The notes under the pieces: generated by a model
What the model was told of the DNA's origin: nothing
Database searches by the model: none
The model's input: only the letters and a program-made list of their open reading frames with translations
Program-made: the position numbers and the translations under genes
NCBI GenBank assembly: GCA_963776205.1
Contig: CAVZLR010000001.1
Span: 310,001 to 374,000, forward strand
Length of the DNA stretch: 64,000 nt
DNA from: UBA4459 sp963776205
GTDB lineage: Bacteria; Bacteroidota; Bacteroidia; Bacteroidales; F082
Reading direction: 5' to 3'
In this document: positions 27,335-36,432 of the stretch, in pieces
Numbering within the stretch: position 1 is the stretch's first letter
Layout: each line of letters opens with the position of its first letter

Positions 27335-28364
27335 ATGAATAAGTACGATGTGATTATAGTTGGCGCAGGCCCAGCTGGTTTGAGATGTGCCGAAGTTTTA
27401 TGTAATTCATCATTATCCGTTTTACTGCTTGAAAAAGGAGATACATTTGGCGATAAAGTGTGTGCGGGCGGGCTTACCAGAAAAGATTTGGGGGTCATTG
27501 ATATTCCAGATCATATTATTGAACATAAAGTGACTAAAACCGCTGTTTTCTCTAAAAAGCGAAACAGTATGACCAATGCCCCCGAACCTTTTGTTTTTAC
27601 ACTGAAACGCAAAGAACTTGGAAAGTGGCAGAGGGATCAATTAAAAGCTGAGAATATTGAGGTTAAAACGAATGCCAGGGTCACTGAAATCCAATCGGAC
27701 CATGTTGTAATAAATGGAAATGAAAAAATAGGCTATAAATATCTTGTAGGAGCTGATGGCTATGCTTCTATCGTCAGGAAATATTTAAAAATACCCCAGG
27801 AAAAACAACTGATCGGTATTCAGTACACCGTGCCTGATCCAAATTTGGATCCACGACTTGAAATTCATTTATATTCAAAATATTTTAAATCGTGGTATGC
27901 ATGGGTTTTCCCGCATGAAAATAGTTTTGTGGTGGGTTGCGTTTGTGATCCGAAAATGATGTCGGCCAAAAAATTGAAGGACAATTTTCATGCATGGCTT
28001 AAAGAAAAACATATTAGTATTGAAGATGCTAGTTTACCATTCTGCTCCAATCAGTTACGACTACCGGGGCTATAAGTTTGGAAATATTTTCCTGGTGGGT
28101 GAAGCTGGTGGATTTGCGTCAGGACTTACCGGTGAAGGCATTTACCAGTCGCTGGTTTCAGGTGAAGTGGCTGCTAAAACCATCCTTGACAAAGATTTTA
28201 TTTCTGAGGAGATGGATGCTGTAATCCGCTACAATGCCATTCAACTGAAAATTATGAAGTTTTTATACCGTTCTGGCATTTTCCGGAAATACATTTATGA
28301 ACTCATCGTGATTTTACTGAATAACCAAAGGGTAAAGAATAAAATTCATTCTTCTTTTTCATAG
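27335..28364 (+). pseudogene. Geranylgeranyl reductase family FAD-dependent oxidoreductase, one frameshift
   Basis: Two overlapping frames together encode a normal-length (about 343 residue) flavoprotein. The first, 27335-28075, has the FAD-binding GAGPAG (10-15), the substrate-side CAGGLT motif and a second dinucleotide motif (VGADGYASIVR). The second frame supplies the C-terminal FAD contact (FLVGEAGGFASGLTGEGIY). The frames must join near 28035-28055, where one base is missing or extra. Members reduce isoprenoid chains (menaquinone or lipid side chains) or act on other substrates, so the exact role is open. Because every motif is kept, a sequencing error is as likely as a true pseudogene. 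Confidence 0.82.
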
Positions 28365-28379
28365 GAAACAAAAGGGCAT

Positions 28380-28475
28380 AAAAAAAGCCGGAAAGTCCAG
28401 CCAACTGAAGGTTCCTTTTCGGAAGTCTTCATCGCGACAATGTGCTTTTGCTTGGCCATCACCGCTCTATTTCCG
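28380..28475 (-). ncRNA. Candidate small structured RNA with its own promoter and terminator
   Basis: On the minus strand a TATCTTTG box (28483-28476), with TTTTG 23 bases further upstream, is followed by about 90 bases that fold well. An outer stem CGGAAA/TTTCCG (28475-28470 with 28394-28389) and an inner GCCAA/TTGGC (28456-28452 with 28404-28400) enclose an apical hairpin GAAG..TTCC-GAAAA-GGAA..CTTC (28430-28407). The outer stem runs into seven T (28386-28380), as an intrinsic terminator would. It lies between two plus-strand genes and has no open frame. It lacks the conserved GGAAG..AGCAG loop of SRP RNA and I cannot match it to a family. The TATCTTTG spacing is a little long, and part of the outer stem may precede the start site. 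Confidence 0.45.
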
Positions 28476-28496
28476 CAAAGATATTTTTTATCTTTG
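28476..28496. promoter_or_regulatory. Back-to-back TATCTTTG boxes forming a perfect palindrome
   Basis: CAAAGATA-TTTTT-TATCTTTG: each arm is a perfect Bacteroidota -7 box (TAnnTTTG) pointing outward. The left one drives the candidate RNA on the minus strand and the right one faces the lipoprotein gene at 28700. A clear -33 TTTG is seen only for the minus direction. Confidence 0.45.
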
Positions 28497-28699
28497 TTTT
28501 CTGATGCAAAAGTACATTATTCTAGATTCATTCAGGTTAACAAATTGTTAAGTTTTAATTTATATAAAGAAATGAATAATATAAGCCTTTTTATACAATG
28601 TTTTTCTTGGTCTATTCGTTTTATTTTCAGCAGTCGGGATCTTGATTCTGAATTTAATAGAATTATACCTTCAAATGATCTAAAATAATTTTAAACTTT

Positions 28700-29107
28700 A
28701 TGTCTATATTAAAATTACTGTTAATTGTATTGGGAATTTCAATCTACACTCTATCAAGCTGTCAAAAAGAAGCAGATAATAATGAATCCCTGGTGGGTAT
28801 CTGGATAGAATCTTCCAACAAAGCGGATACTATAGCTTTTAGTGAGCATGATAACAAAGCCTATTTTAATTTGAACAGAGGTAAAGAAATTCGAGGTGGT
28901 TATTTATTACCTAAATATTATTCGGGATTGTATGATTATGAAATATTGGGAGACAGTATTGCATTAAGGTGGATTCTATCAAGTAACGGCAATCCACATC
29001 GTCATTATTTTCAATATGATTTAGATATAAATCAGCTCATTATTGGAAATTTCTTTGAAGATAGTTTGTCATCAGATGTGAATTTGGTTTTTAATAAAAT
29101 GCCATGA
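28700..29107 (+). CDS. Small predicted lipoprotein, lipocalin-like
   Basis: 135 residues. The signal sequence ends TLSSC with the acylated cysteine at residue 21. The mature part opens ESLVGIWIESSNKADTIAF, resembling the GxW opening strand of small lipocalin-like proteins in this phylum, and continues with beta-rich sequence and no further cysteines. I assign no ligand. The stop overlaps the next start in ATGA, so the two genes are translationally coupled. Confidence 0.68.
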   Translation: MSILKLLLIVLGISIYTLSSCQKEADNNESLVGIWIESSNKADTIAFSEHDNKAYFNLNRGKEIRGGYLLPKYYSGLYDYEILGDSIALRWILSSNGNPHRHYFQYDLDINQLIIGNFFEDSLSSDVNLVFNKMP

Positions 29108-29505
29108 AAAAGACATTAAAAAGAATGGCGATAGGAGTTGGAATTGCAATGACTATCATGCCTGCTATATTAGCTTTTCATTTTCTGATTGGGCTGAGTG
29201 TAAAATCAAACATTCAATTGGCACAAGAAAAATATGGAGGCACTGCAGAAGAAGCCCTGATAGCCTTTCTTCAGGATGAAAACAATTCAGCAACTGACCG
29301 ATCGCATATTGCAGTTTGGACCCTTGCCCAGATAGAATCAGACAAAGCGCTTCCTGTTCTTTATCGGTACTATAAAAATGATCCGCAAGGAAATACCTGC
29401 TATGGCAAACACCATACTGAATTATGTCAATACGAGATTTCAAAAGCTATTAATGCAATCGAGAAAAAGAGTATGTTTTCGTATGCCAAGTACAATAAAA
29501 ATTAA
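29104..29505 (+). CDS. Membrane-anchored small helical-repeat protein, unknown
   Basis: 133 residues. An N-terminal membrane segment at about 10-32 is followed by two or three short helical pairs (EEALIAFLQDENNSATDRSH, then AVWTLAQIESDKALPVLYRY) that resemble a HEAT-type repeat of the kind seen in envelope scaffolds. Two cysteines near the end (NTCYGKHHTELCQYE) could form a disulphide. It overlaps the preceding lipoprotein gene by four bases (ATGA), so the two products probably act together. It is convergent with the aminopeptidase gene, whose stop falls only three bases from its own. No family assigned. Confidence 0.62.
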   Translation: MKKTLKRMAIGVGIAMTIMPAILAFHFLIGLSVKSNIQLAQEKYGGTAEEALIAFLQDENNSATDRSHIAVWTLAQIESDKALPVLYRYYKNDPQGNTCYGKHHTELCQYEISKAINAIEKKSMFSYAKYNKN

Positions 29506-30894
29506 ACACCCTTAGCCCACTCCGCTTCCACATCTTCAATGGTTTTGGGTTTGGGTTTACCTAACAATTCATACCCACTTTCGGTGATCAGGAAATCTTC
29601 CTCATTTCGAAGACCTCCAAAATTTCTGTATGCTTCAATTTGATCAAAATTGAGAAATTCAGCATTGTGGCTGGTTGATTTCCATTGATCGATCAGTTCA
29701 GGTATGAAGTAAATACCCGGTTCGATGGTTAACACAAATCCGGGTTCCAATTTGCGCCCCAATCGTAATGATTTCAAACCAAATTGAGTGCTTTTAGGCT
29801 CCCCGCCATACCCAACATATACTTCACCCAGGTTTTCCATATCATGGATATCAAGACCCATCATATGTCCTAAACCACAAGGAAAGAAAAGTGCATGGGC
29901 ACCGCTGACAAGTGCATCTTCTATATGACCTTTCATCAGGCCTAAATCCTTTAATCCTTGCACAATCACCCTTGCCGACTCAAAATAAACATCTTTAAAC
30001 GGAATTCCTGGTTTCAGCATATCTATCGCCCGGTTATGGCTGTTGAGGCAAATATTATAAATATCACGCTGGCGATCTGTAAACTTCCCGCTAACAGGCA
30101 CAGTACTCGACAAATCTCCTCCGTATCCTAAAACTGTTTCAGCCCCGGCATCCAGCAAAAACATATCACCTTCCTTTAATGTATTCCCATGATAATGGTT
30201 ATGTAATGTTTGGCCGTTAATGGTTGCAATGATCGGGAAAGAGATCCTTCCTCCAGTTGCTTCAGCTACTTGATTCACCGCGGCTGCGATTTGCGCTTCC
30301 GTAATTCCGGGTTTGGCCATTCGCATGGCGAGCGTATGCATATCTACGGTAGTATTAACAGCTTTCTGTATTTCTTCCAACTCCTCAGCGGTTTTATAGT
30401 TTCGCTGGTTTACAACCGCATTAATCAATTCAATGGATGACGCTTCCTGCTGCTCTGCAGGCAACAACCCCAACCATTCAAATAGTTTGATATTGTGTTC
30501 TGCCCTGTAGGGTGGTAAAAAATGAATGTCTCTACCTGAATCTACTGTTTTACCTAAGAATTCAACCAGCGATTTGACCGAAGCTGTTCTTTTAACGCCA
30601 ACACGGGTTGCCTGATCGCCAATCGTAGGTTGGGGTCCCATCCACACGAAATCCTCAACAGTCAGGTCATTTCCAAAAATCCAGTCTTCCCCATGAATCG
30701 CAATCAAGGATGCCAGCCAGACTGGGTTGGTCCAATCCAAAAAAATATAAAAAAGTACTGTCCTGCCTGAAATGGAAAGGATTGTCCGCATAATTCATCG
30801 GGCTTTCTTCATTTCCCAGCAGGAGAATGATTCCTGAACCCACTGTTTTTCTTAATTTTTCTCTTCTTAGTTTATAAGTTTCTTTTGTGAACAT
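29502..30894 (-). pseudogene. Xaa-Pro aminopeptidase (M24B), one frameshift
   Basis: About 464 residues when two frames are joined. The first, from ATG 30894, gives the N-terminal aminopeptidase P domain (FRQDSTFLYFFGLDQPSLAG). The second, ending at 29502, gives the rest of that domain and the pita-bread metallopeptidase domain with metal ligands in LLDAGAET.LGYGGDLS, CGLGHMMGLDIHD, TIEPGIY and the closing glutamate (EDFLITE). They join at a run of four C (30689-30692 on the plus strand), a typical place for a base-count error. The enzyme cleaves Xaa-Pro at peptide N-termini in the cytoplasm. It is the last gene of a group with serine ammonia-lyase and DPP IV. Confidence 0.85.
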
Positions 30895-30919
30895 ATGTAT
30901 TCTTTTTTAAATCAATTCT

Positions 30920-32503
30920 TTATTTTATATTATTCAATTCTTTAAAAATATTCATGGAACAAGGAGTTATTGACAAGCCTGAATGTCCAGTGCAACATAA
31001 AGATGAAGGCATTTCATTTCCAACAATTCTCATGGCTTCAATTACTTCATCTAAAGGAATTATTTCCGCATATCCTGCCATACTCATATTGGCTGAATTT
31101 AATGCATTGGTCGCTGCCAAAATATTTTACCCAGACATGGCACTTCAACCCTATCGGCAACCGGATCACACACCAGTCCAATTAAGTTCTGCATAGCCAT
31201 GGAAGCTGCACAAGTTGCCTCCATATAATTTCCGCCCATTATTTGCACAAGGCCTGCAGCCGCCATCCCTGAAGCAGCACCACACTCAACCTGGCAACCA
31301 CCTTCTTCGGCAGCGAAAGTATAATCTTTAGCAATAAACACACCGATCAGACCTGCAGCCAGAAATGCCAGGGTCAATTCATCCAGATCGCTATCCAGTC
31401 CGAATGACACCAAACAAAGCTCCTCCCAAAACACCACAGGACCCTGCAGTCGGTGTCGCAATAATGACTCCCATCGAACTCTTAACCTCCATAATGGCCT
31501 TGTATATGCGATGATCTTATTAACAGTTGACGGAATAATTTCTCCTATCCTTTTCTGCCTTCATTATCAAATGTGATTGCTGACCCAGAATCCGGTCTTC
31601 ATATTCCGTTCCCTTCAAGGCCTTCGATGAATGGCATTTTTTGTAATAATCACTAGTTCCCGCATTTTGCCAAAAACTTCATCTTCGCTGATCCCGGCCC
31701 TGGCACTTTCATATTCCATAGCCAATTCTGCAAGAGACATATTTTCATCTTCGGCATAAGCGAGCATTTCCGATAAGATGTAAAAGGTAAATTATAAGAT
31801 AGTTGTCGATAAAATAGGTAAAACAGGTTCAATTTCACAACGACCAGTTCAAGCTTGACAGTTTATTTGATAACTTCTGAACATCACTGAAAAACTGACT
31901 CCCTTGATTTTAATGTTAAGCAACACCATATTTTCGCCATGATAAAATGATTATTGCATCCGGATATGTTTTTTCAGATACTTTTTTGAGGCAATTTCTT
32001 CTTTCTTTTCTACATCACTTAACAGGAAAAGTGATTCATAAATAATCTCCTTCCAGCGACAACATCAAATCCATCAACTGAAATAAATTTAATCATCCCA
32101 CCACCAGTTGAAATAGCCGTAAATTCTCTTCCTGAATCCATTTATTACCTTCTGCAGTTATTTTATATGTATTGGGGTGTCTGTGACTTTATATGGAACT
32201 ATTTTAAAGTCAATATCTATTCCTTCATTTTTGCAGCTACTCAACGAATTTGCAAGATCTGGATGTGTAATTTCCCATCCCATAATCCGGCAGCCAATCC
32301 AATGGCTGAGCCTTGTGTTTCATAGGTTGTGGCCAAAGATCCCTTCGGGTCAAATTCAAAAAGCACTTTAGACGGCTTTATCACCAAGCATTTGCCTCAG
32401 CATCCTTCCAATTCTAACTGAAGCAGCAGTATGCGAACTTGAAGGGCCGCGCATCACCGGGCCGATCACATCATTGAATATGCTGGGAGGGATTCTTATG
32501 CAT
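30920..32503 (-). pseudogene. L-serine ammonia-lyase (iron-sulfur type), many frameshifts
   Basis: No single frame spans this stretch, but translating the minus strand piece by piece gives ordered, well-conserved segments of a fused beta-alpha L-serine dehydratase. These are SIFNDVIGPVMRGPSSSHTA and RIGRMLRQMLGDKAV near 32380-32490, FEFDPKGSLATTYETQGSA near 32330, MSLAELAMEYESARAGISED near 31690-31750, PTAGSCG near 31440, EEGGCQVECG near 31290, and IGLVCDPVADRVEVPC to AATNALNSANMSMAGYAEII near 31050-31160. The Fe-S cysteines appear present. At least six single-base indels are needed. The enzyme would convert serine to pyruvate and ammonia. The likely ATG is at 32503, 12 bases after DPP IV. 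Confidence 0.8.
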
Positions 32504-32514
32504 AATTCTAGTTA

Positions 32515-34784
32515 TTACTTTTCTCCGGGAGGCATATTGGTCATTAAATATCTTGTCAGCAATTCATATAAATGCCTTGTTGTACCCTCCCCTTCCCTAT
32601 ATTCTATGCGAACGGTTTGGGATAGGCCATCATGGTGAAATACTTATTGTATTTGATCAACTCATTGATCAGTTTTTCGGTACCCTGATAATGCACATTG
32701 TCATCACCTGTTCCATGAACGATCAACAGGTTTCCTTCTAGATTTTTTGCATGGTTAATGGGTGAGCCATTTTCAAATCCTTCGGTGTTTTCCTCCACCG
32801 TCCGCATATACCGTTCCTGGTAAATGGCATCATACAGTTGCTGATCAGGTACAGGTGCGACCGACATACCTGTATTGTAAATTTCAGGGTAACGGAACAT
32901 GGCCTGCAGTGTACTGGAGCCTCCGCCACTCCATCCCCAGATGGCAATACGGTCTTCATCAACAAAATCCCAGTCTCCAATAATTTCTGCTGCTTTTGCC
33001 TGGTCGGCGGAGGAAAGAATACCTATTTGCATATACACACTTTTCCGCCATTTATTTCCTTTCGGAGCCGGCGTACCCCTGTTATCAACACAAGCTACTA
33101 TATATCCTTGCTGCGACATCATTACATGCCATAACCTTGGTGGCATGTCCAGCACCCGCTGACCGGCCGGTTCTCCATATACATGGAATAATATGGGGTA
33201 TTCTTTGTCAGGATTAAAATCAGGTGGTTTGATCATCCAGCCATCCAATACAACACCTTCACCAATATCTACCTTGAAAAATTCCACCGGATTAATATTT
33301 AATTGGGCTAGTTTTTCTTTTAACGCTTCATTTTCGACAAGCATTCTTACAGACTTATGTTTCGGAAGGTTTACAAGGTCAATCGTCATGGGAGTGGTGG
33401 CATTCATAAAAGTATGAATGGCCCATTTTGAATCGGGTGAAACCTGATAGCGGTGATAACCCGGCTGATCATCAGGTGTTAAACGTTCAGAATCCTTTTT
33501 TCCATCCAAAGGCGCCCGGTATAAGTATCGTTGTGCTGCATTATCAGGTGATGCAATAAAATAAACATAGCCATTTTTTACATCGATATTTTGAATAGAA
33601 ATCACATCAAAATCACCTTTGGTAACTGGTTGACTGTTTTCCCATCGCGACTAATCACATAAATATGCCGCCATCCTGTTTGTTCACTTACCCATGTAAA
33701 CGACTTTCCATCATCCATCCATACCAGGTCGTCAATTACATCCAGCCAGGCATCATCTTTTTCGGTATAAATAGTTGTTCACTTCTCCCGTTTTGGCATC
33801 ACCAAGCATTAATTGAATGGTATTTTGGTGACGATTCAGATACTGAAAAATGATCTCATCCGAATTGGCCGCCCACTCCATCCGGGCAATATAATTATTC
33901 TGCGGATCGCCATCCAGTTGCATCCAAACTGTTTCGCCTCCTTCAACCGGTATCACTCCCACCCTGCAAACTGACAATGTTTGCCCGACTTTCGGATACT
34001 GAACAGGAATGATATACGAATAAAGTGAATCGGTATTGTTGATCATGTAAAAATCCCTAACTTCTGATGCATCCAGTTGCCAGTAGGCAATTGATTTGCT
34101 ATCCGGACTCCAGCGAAAACCATCTCTCAATCCAAATTCTTCTTCATATACCCAGTCGAAAGTGCCGTTGATCAGGTCTTCGGTGCCATCAAATGTCAGT
34201 TGTTTCACTTTAGAAGTGGCCAGATCTTCCACATAAATATTGTGTTTAACAACATAGCCTGCCTGCTTGCCATCGGGGGAAAATTTAGCAAACATCATGG
34301 TAGAAGGTTCAGCGAATATTCCGAGCTGGCTTAACTGGCCGGATTTCAGGTCCAATACCCAGTAATCTCCGCGCGTATGATAGCGCCACACCCTTTGTGT
34401 ATTTGTAAATATCAGCAGTTTGCTACCATCAGGCGACCAATGATAATCTGAAATCTGCAGCGGGACTGCTTCACCTTCGGGAATCAATTGTTCTGAATTA
34501 ACAAGAATGATTCTGTCTCCAGACTCAGGATCATATTTTACAATTTCCCGTCCACCTATTTCACTTTCTGATGATTCCAGAGTGGTATATCCGGAGCCAT
34601 CTTCCAGCCACCGGGCCGGGCCAAAGCGTTCCGAAACAAACTCATTATCAGTAAAAAGACGGTCCAGTGTCAGTATACCCTGATCGTCCTGGGCAGAAAC
34701 ATTTAATCCGCTAAAGAACATTACTGCTAAACATGCAAAGATCAAATGCTGAATTCTATTGGTGGAAATAATAACTAAAAACAT
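32515..34784 (-). pseudogene. Dipeptidyl peptidase IV (S9B), several frameshifts
   Basis: Starts with a signal peptide (cleavage after NVSAQ) at ATG 34784. The DPPIV_N beta-propeller is read in one frame to about 33775, in a second to about 33625 (ending RHIYVISRDGKTVNQLP), and in a third through the hydrolase domain. That domain has the nucleophile motif IWGWSGGG and the acid in VHGTGDDNVH. The histidine segment (NRSHRI) and tail (TTRHLYELLTRYLM) are recovered only after further frame changes near 32610-32580, ending at TAA 32515-32517. DPP IV removes Xaa-Pro dipeptides in the periplasm or at the surface. It heads the group with serine ammonia-lyase and aminopeptidase P. Confidence 0.85.
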
Positions 34785-34949
34785 ATGGATTTTGAATTAA
34801 GGATTAATGATTTGTAAAGTTCGGAAAAATTCAGAGATTAATATTAGTTTTTTAGTTTCCTGCGACACATTCATTAAATTTTTAATTTTAAAACCTATAA
34901 ACCCGCGCTATAGTCATTTGAGATCATCGTGTATTTACATCTAAATATT

Positions 34950-36362
34950 ATGAAGAGAATAATTCCCGTCTTTTTCTTGTTTGTAATGCTGGTATCCTGC
35001 CAGAATATCAACAAGAAAGATTCAAAAGAAAATGAAAATCAGCTAACTACTGATACCCCGGGTCTGGAAATCATTTATGAAACCCAGCGTAGCTGGAATG
35101 CCTACAAACAATACGCATGGGGACATGATGCGCTGGCTCCCCTCGCTAAATCATACAGTGATTGGTATGAGGAACCCCTTTATATTTCACCTATTGATGC
35201 CTACAGCACGCTTTACCTGATGGGATTAAAAGAGGAAGCAAAGGAAATTGAAAATTATGTGGTAGATTCACTGGACTTCGATAAAAATATAGATGCCAAG
35301 ATTTTTGAAGTCAATATCAGAATTTTGGGAGGTTTACTGGCCATGTATGATCTTTCTGGGAACCCGCTTGTTTTGGAAAAAGCCCGCGATTTCGCCGACC
35401 GGATGCTACCCGCTTTCGATACAAAAACTGGCATCCCGAGGTATTGGGTCAACCTACATTCAGGCGTTTCCAGGGGTGATACAGTGAATGTAGCTGAAGC
35501 TGCCACCTACACGATGGAAATGGGCATTTTAAGTTATTACACCCATGATCCCAAGTATTATGCAGCTGGTAAAAAGGCCACGATAGCTATTTTTGAAAGA
35601 CGTTCTCCCATCGGGCTAATAGGCGATGTAATTGATGTTGAGAGTGGAGAATGGGTTTCTACCCAAAGTCATATTTGCGCCGGTGTGGATTCATATTACG
35701 AATACCTGTATAAAAGTTATTTGCTTTTTGGGGATGAAGAGTTGGGAGCCATCTGGGAAGAAAGTATCAGACATATTCAAACTTTTTTAGCCGAAGAATA
35801 TGACGGGAAACTATGGTATGGCCGGGCAGATATGAACACTGGCAAACAAGTAAGTTCAGTTATCACTTTGTATGATGCTTTTTTTCCGGCAATTCTTGCT
35901 TTATCAGGTGATACCACCCGGGCCATAAAATTGCAGGAAACCTGGAATTGGTTATGGAATCAATACGGCCTTGAACCTATGGTTTATGATTATAAGAAAG
36001 GCACTCCCAATTACCCTGCTTATGATTTAAACCCTGAAATTATCGAATCGGCTTATTATCTATATCATATAACCGGAGACAGTGCATATTATAAGATGAA
36101 TCTTAATTTCTGGGATGATATCAAACAGTATTGCAGAACTGATGTGGCCTATACTTCGGTGGCAAATGTAGAGTCGATGGAACAAAAAGATTACATGCCC
36201 ACCTTTTTCTTTGCCGAAACATTGAAATATCTTTACCTCACATTCTCACACAATCAAAATCAATTCAATTTTGACGAATACATATTCAATACAGAAGCAC
36301 ACCCATTTAAAAGAAGCAATTTTGATCACGAAAAAGCGAAAGTCCGATTAGGATTTGAATAA
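34950..36362 (+). CDS. GH47 family glycosidase (class I alpha-mannosidase-like) lipoprotein
   Basis: 470 residues from ATG 34950; the alternative start seven codons upstream lengthens the signal without need. The lipobox MLVSC places the acylated cysteine near residue 18. The rest follows GH47 from end to end: AYKQYAWGHDALAP, SPIDAYSTLYLMGL, IFEVNIRILGGLLAMYDLSG, GVDSYYEYLYKSYLL, NPEIIESAYYLY, a PTFFFAETLKYLYLTF block, and the calcium-binding FNTEAHPF. The acids matching the human ER enzyme's E330, D463 and E599 appear as Glu120, Asp247 and Glu363, and the calcium-binding threonine as Thr448. Such enzymes trim alpha-1,2-mannose with inversion. GH47 is mainly eukaryotic. Here it would act at the envelope, perhaps on fungal or algal glycans. 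Confidence 0.88.
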   Translation: MKRIIPVFFLFVMLVSCQNINKKDSKENENQLTTDTPGLEIIYETQRSWNAYKQYAWGHDALAPLAKSYSDWYEEPLYISPIDAYSTLYLMGLKEEAKEIENYVVDSLDFDKNIDAKIFEVNIRILGGLLAMYDLSGNPLVLEKARDFADRMLPAFDTKTGIPRYWVNLHSGVSRGDTVNVAEAATYTMEMGILSYYTHDPKYYAAGKKATIAIFERRSPIGLIGDVIDVESGEWVSTQSHICAGVDSYYEYLYKSYLLFGDEELGAIWEESIRHIQTFLAEEYDGKLWYGRADMNTGKQVSSVITLYDAFFPAILALSGDTTRAIKLQETWNWLWNQYGLEPMVYDYKKGTPNYPAYDLNPEIIESAYYLYHITGDSAYYKMNLNFWDDIKQYCRTDVAYTSVANVESMEQKDYMPTFFFAETLKYLYLTFSHNQNQFNFDEYIFNTEAHPFKRSNFDHEKAKVRLGFE

Positions 36363-36403
36363 CAATGGAAGTTATCCTGCTCTTTTAATAAGACATAATA
36401 ACT

Positions 36404-36411
36404 TAGTTTTG
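36404..36411 (+). promoter_or_regulatory. Candidate -7 box (TAnnTTTG)
   Basis: TAGTTTTG lies 22 bases before the ATG of the kelch-like gene, an exact match to the Bacteroidota -7 consensus. The -33 element is weak (TTTT about 17 bases upstream). Confidence 0.35.
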
Positions 36412-36432
36412 CCGTCACAATTTTAGATTATT

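Noticed and set aside
28380..28475. SRP (4.5S) RNA or RNase P as the identity of the candidate small RNA
   Set aside because: The SRP loop sequences (CAGG, GGAAG, AGCAG) and the RNase P conserved cores are absent.
28440..28688. Open frame of 82 codons on the plus strand
   Set aside because: It overlaps the candidate RNA promoter, has no coding character or recognisable motif, and ends just before a better-supported lipoprotein gene.
30920..34784. Programmed frameshifting as an explanation for the broken genes
   Set aside because: There are too many breaks, at unrelated sequences, in several neighbouring genes, with no common slippery motif.
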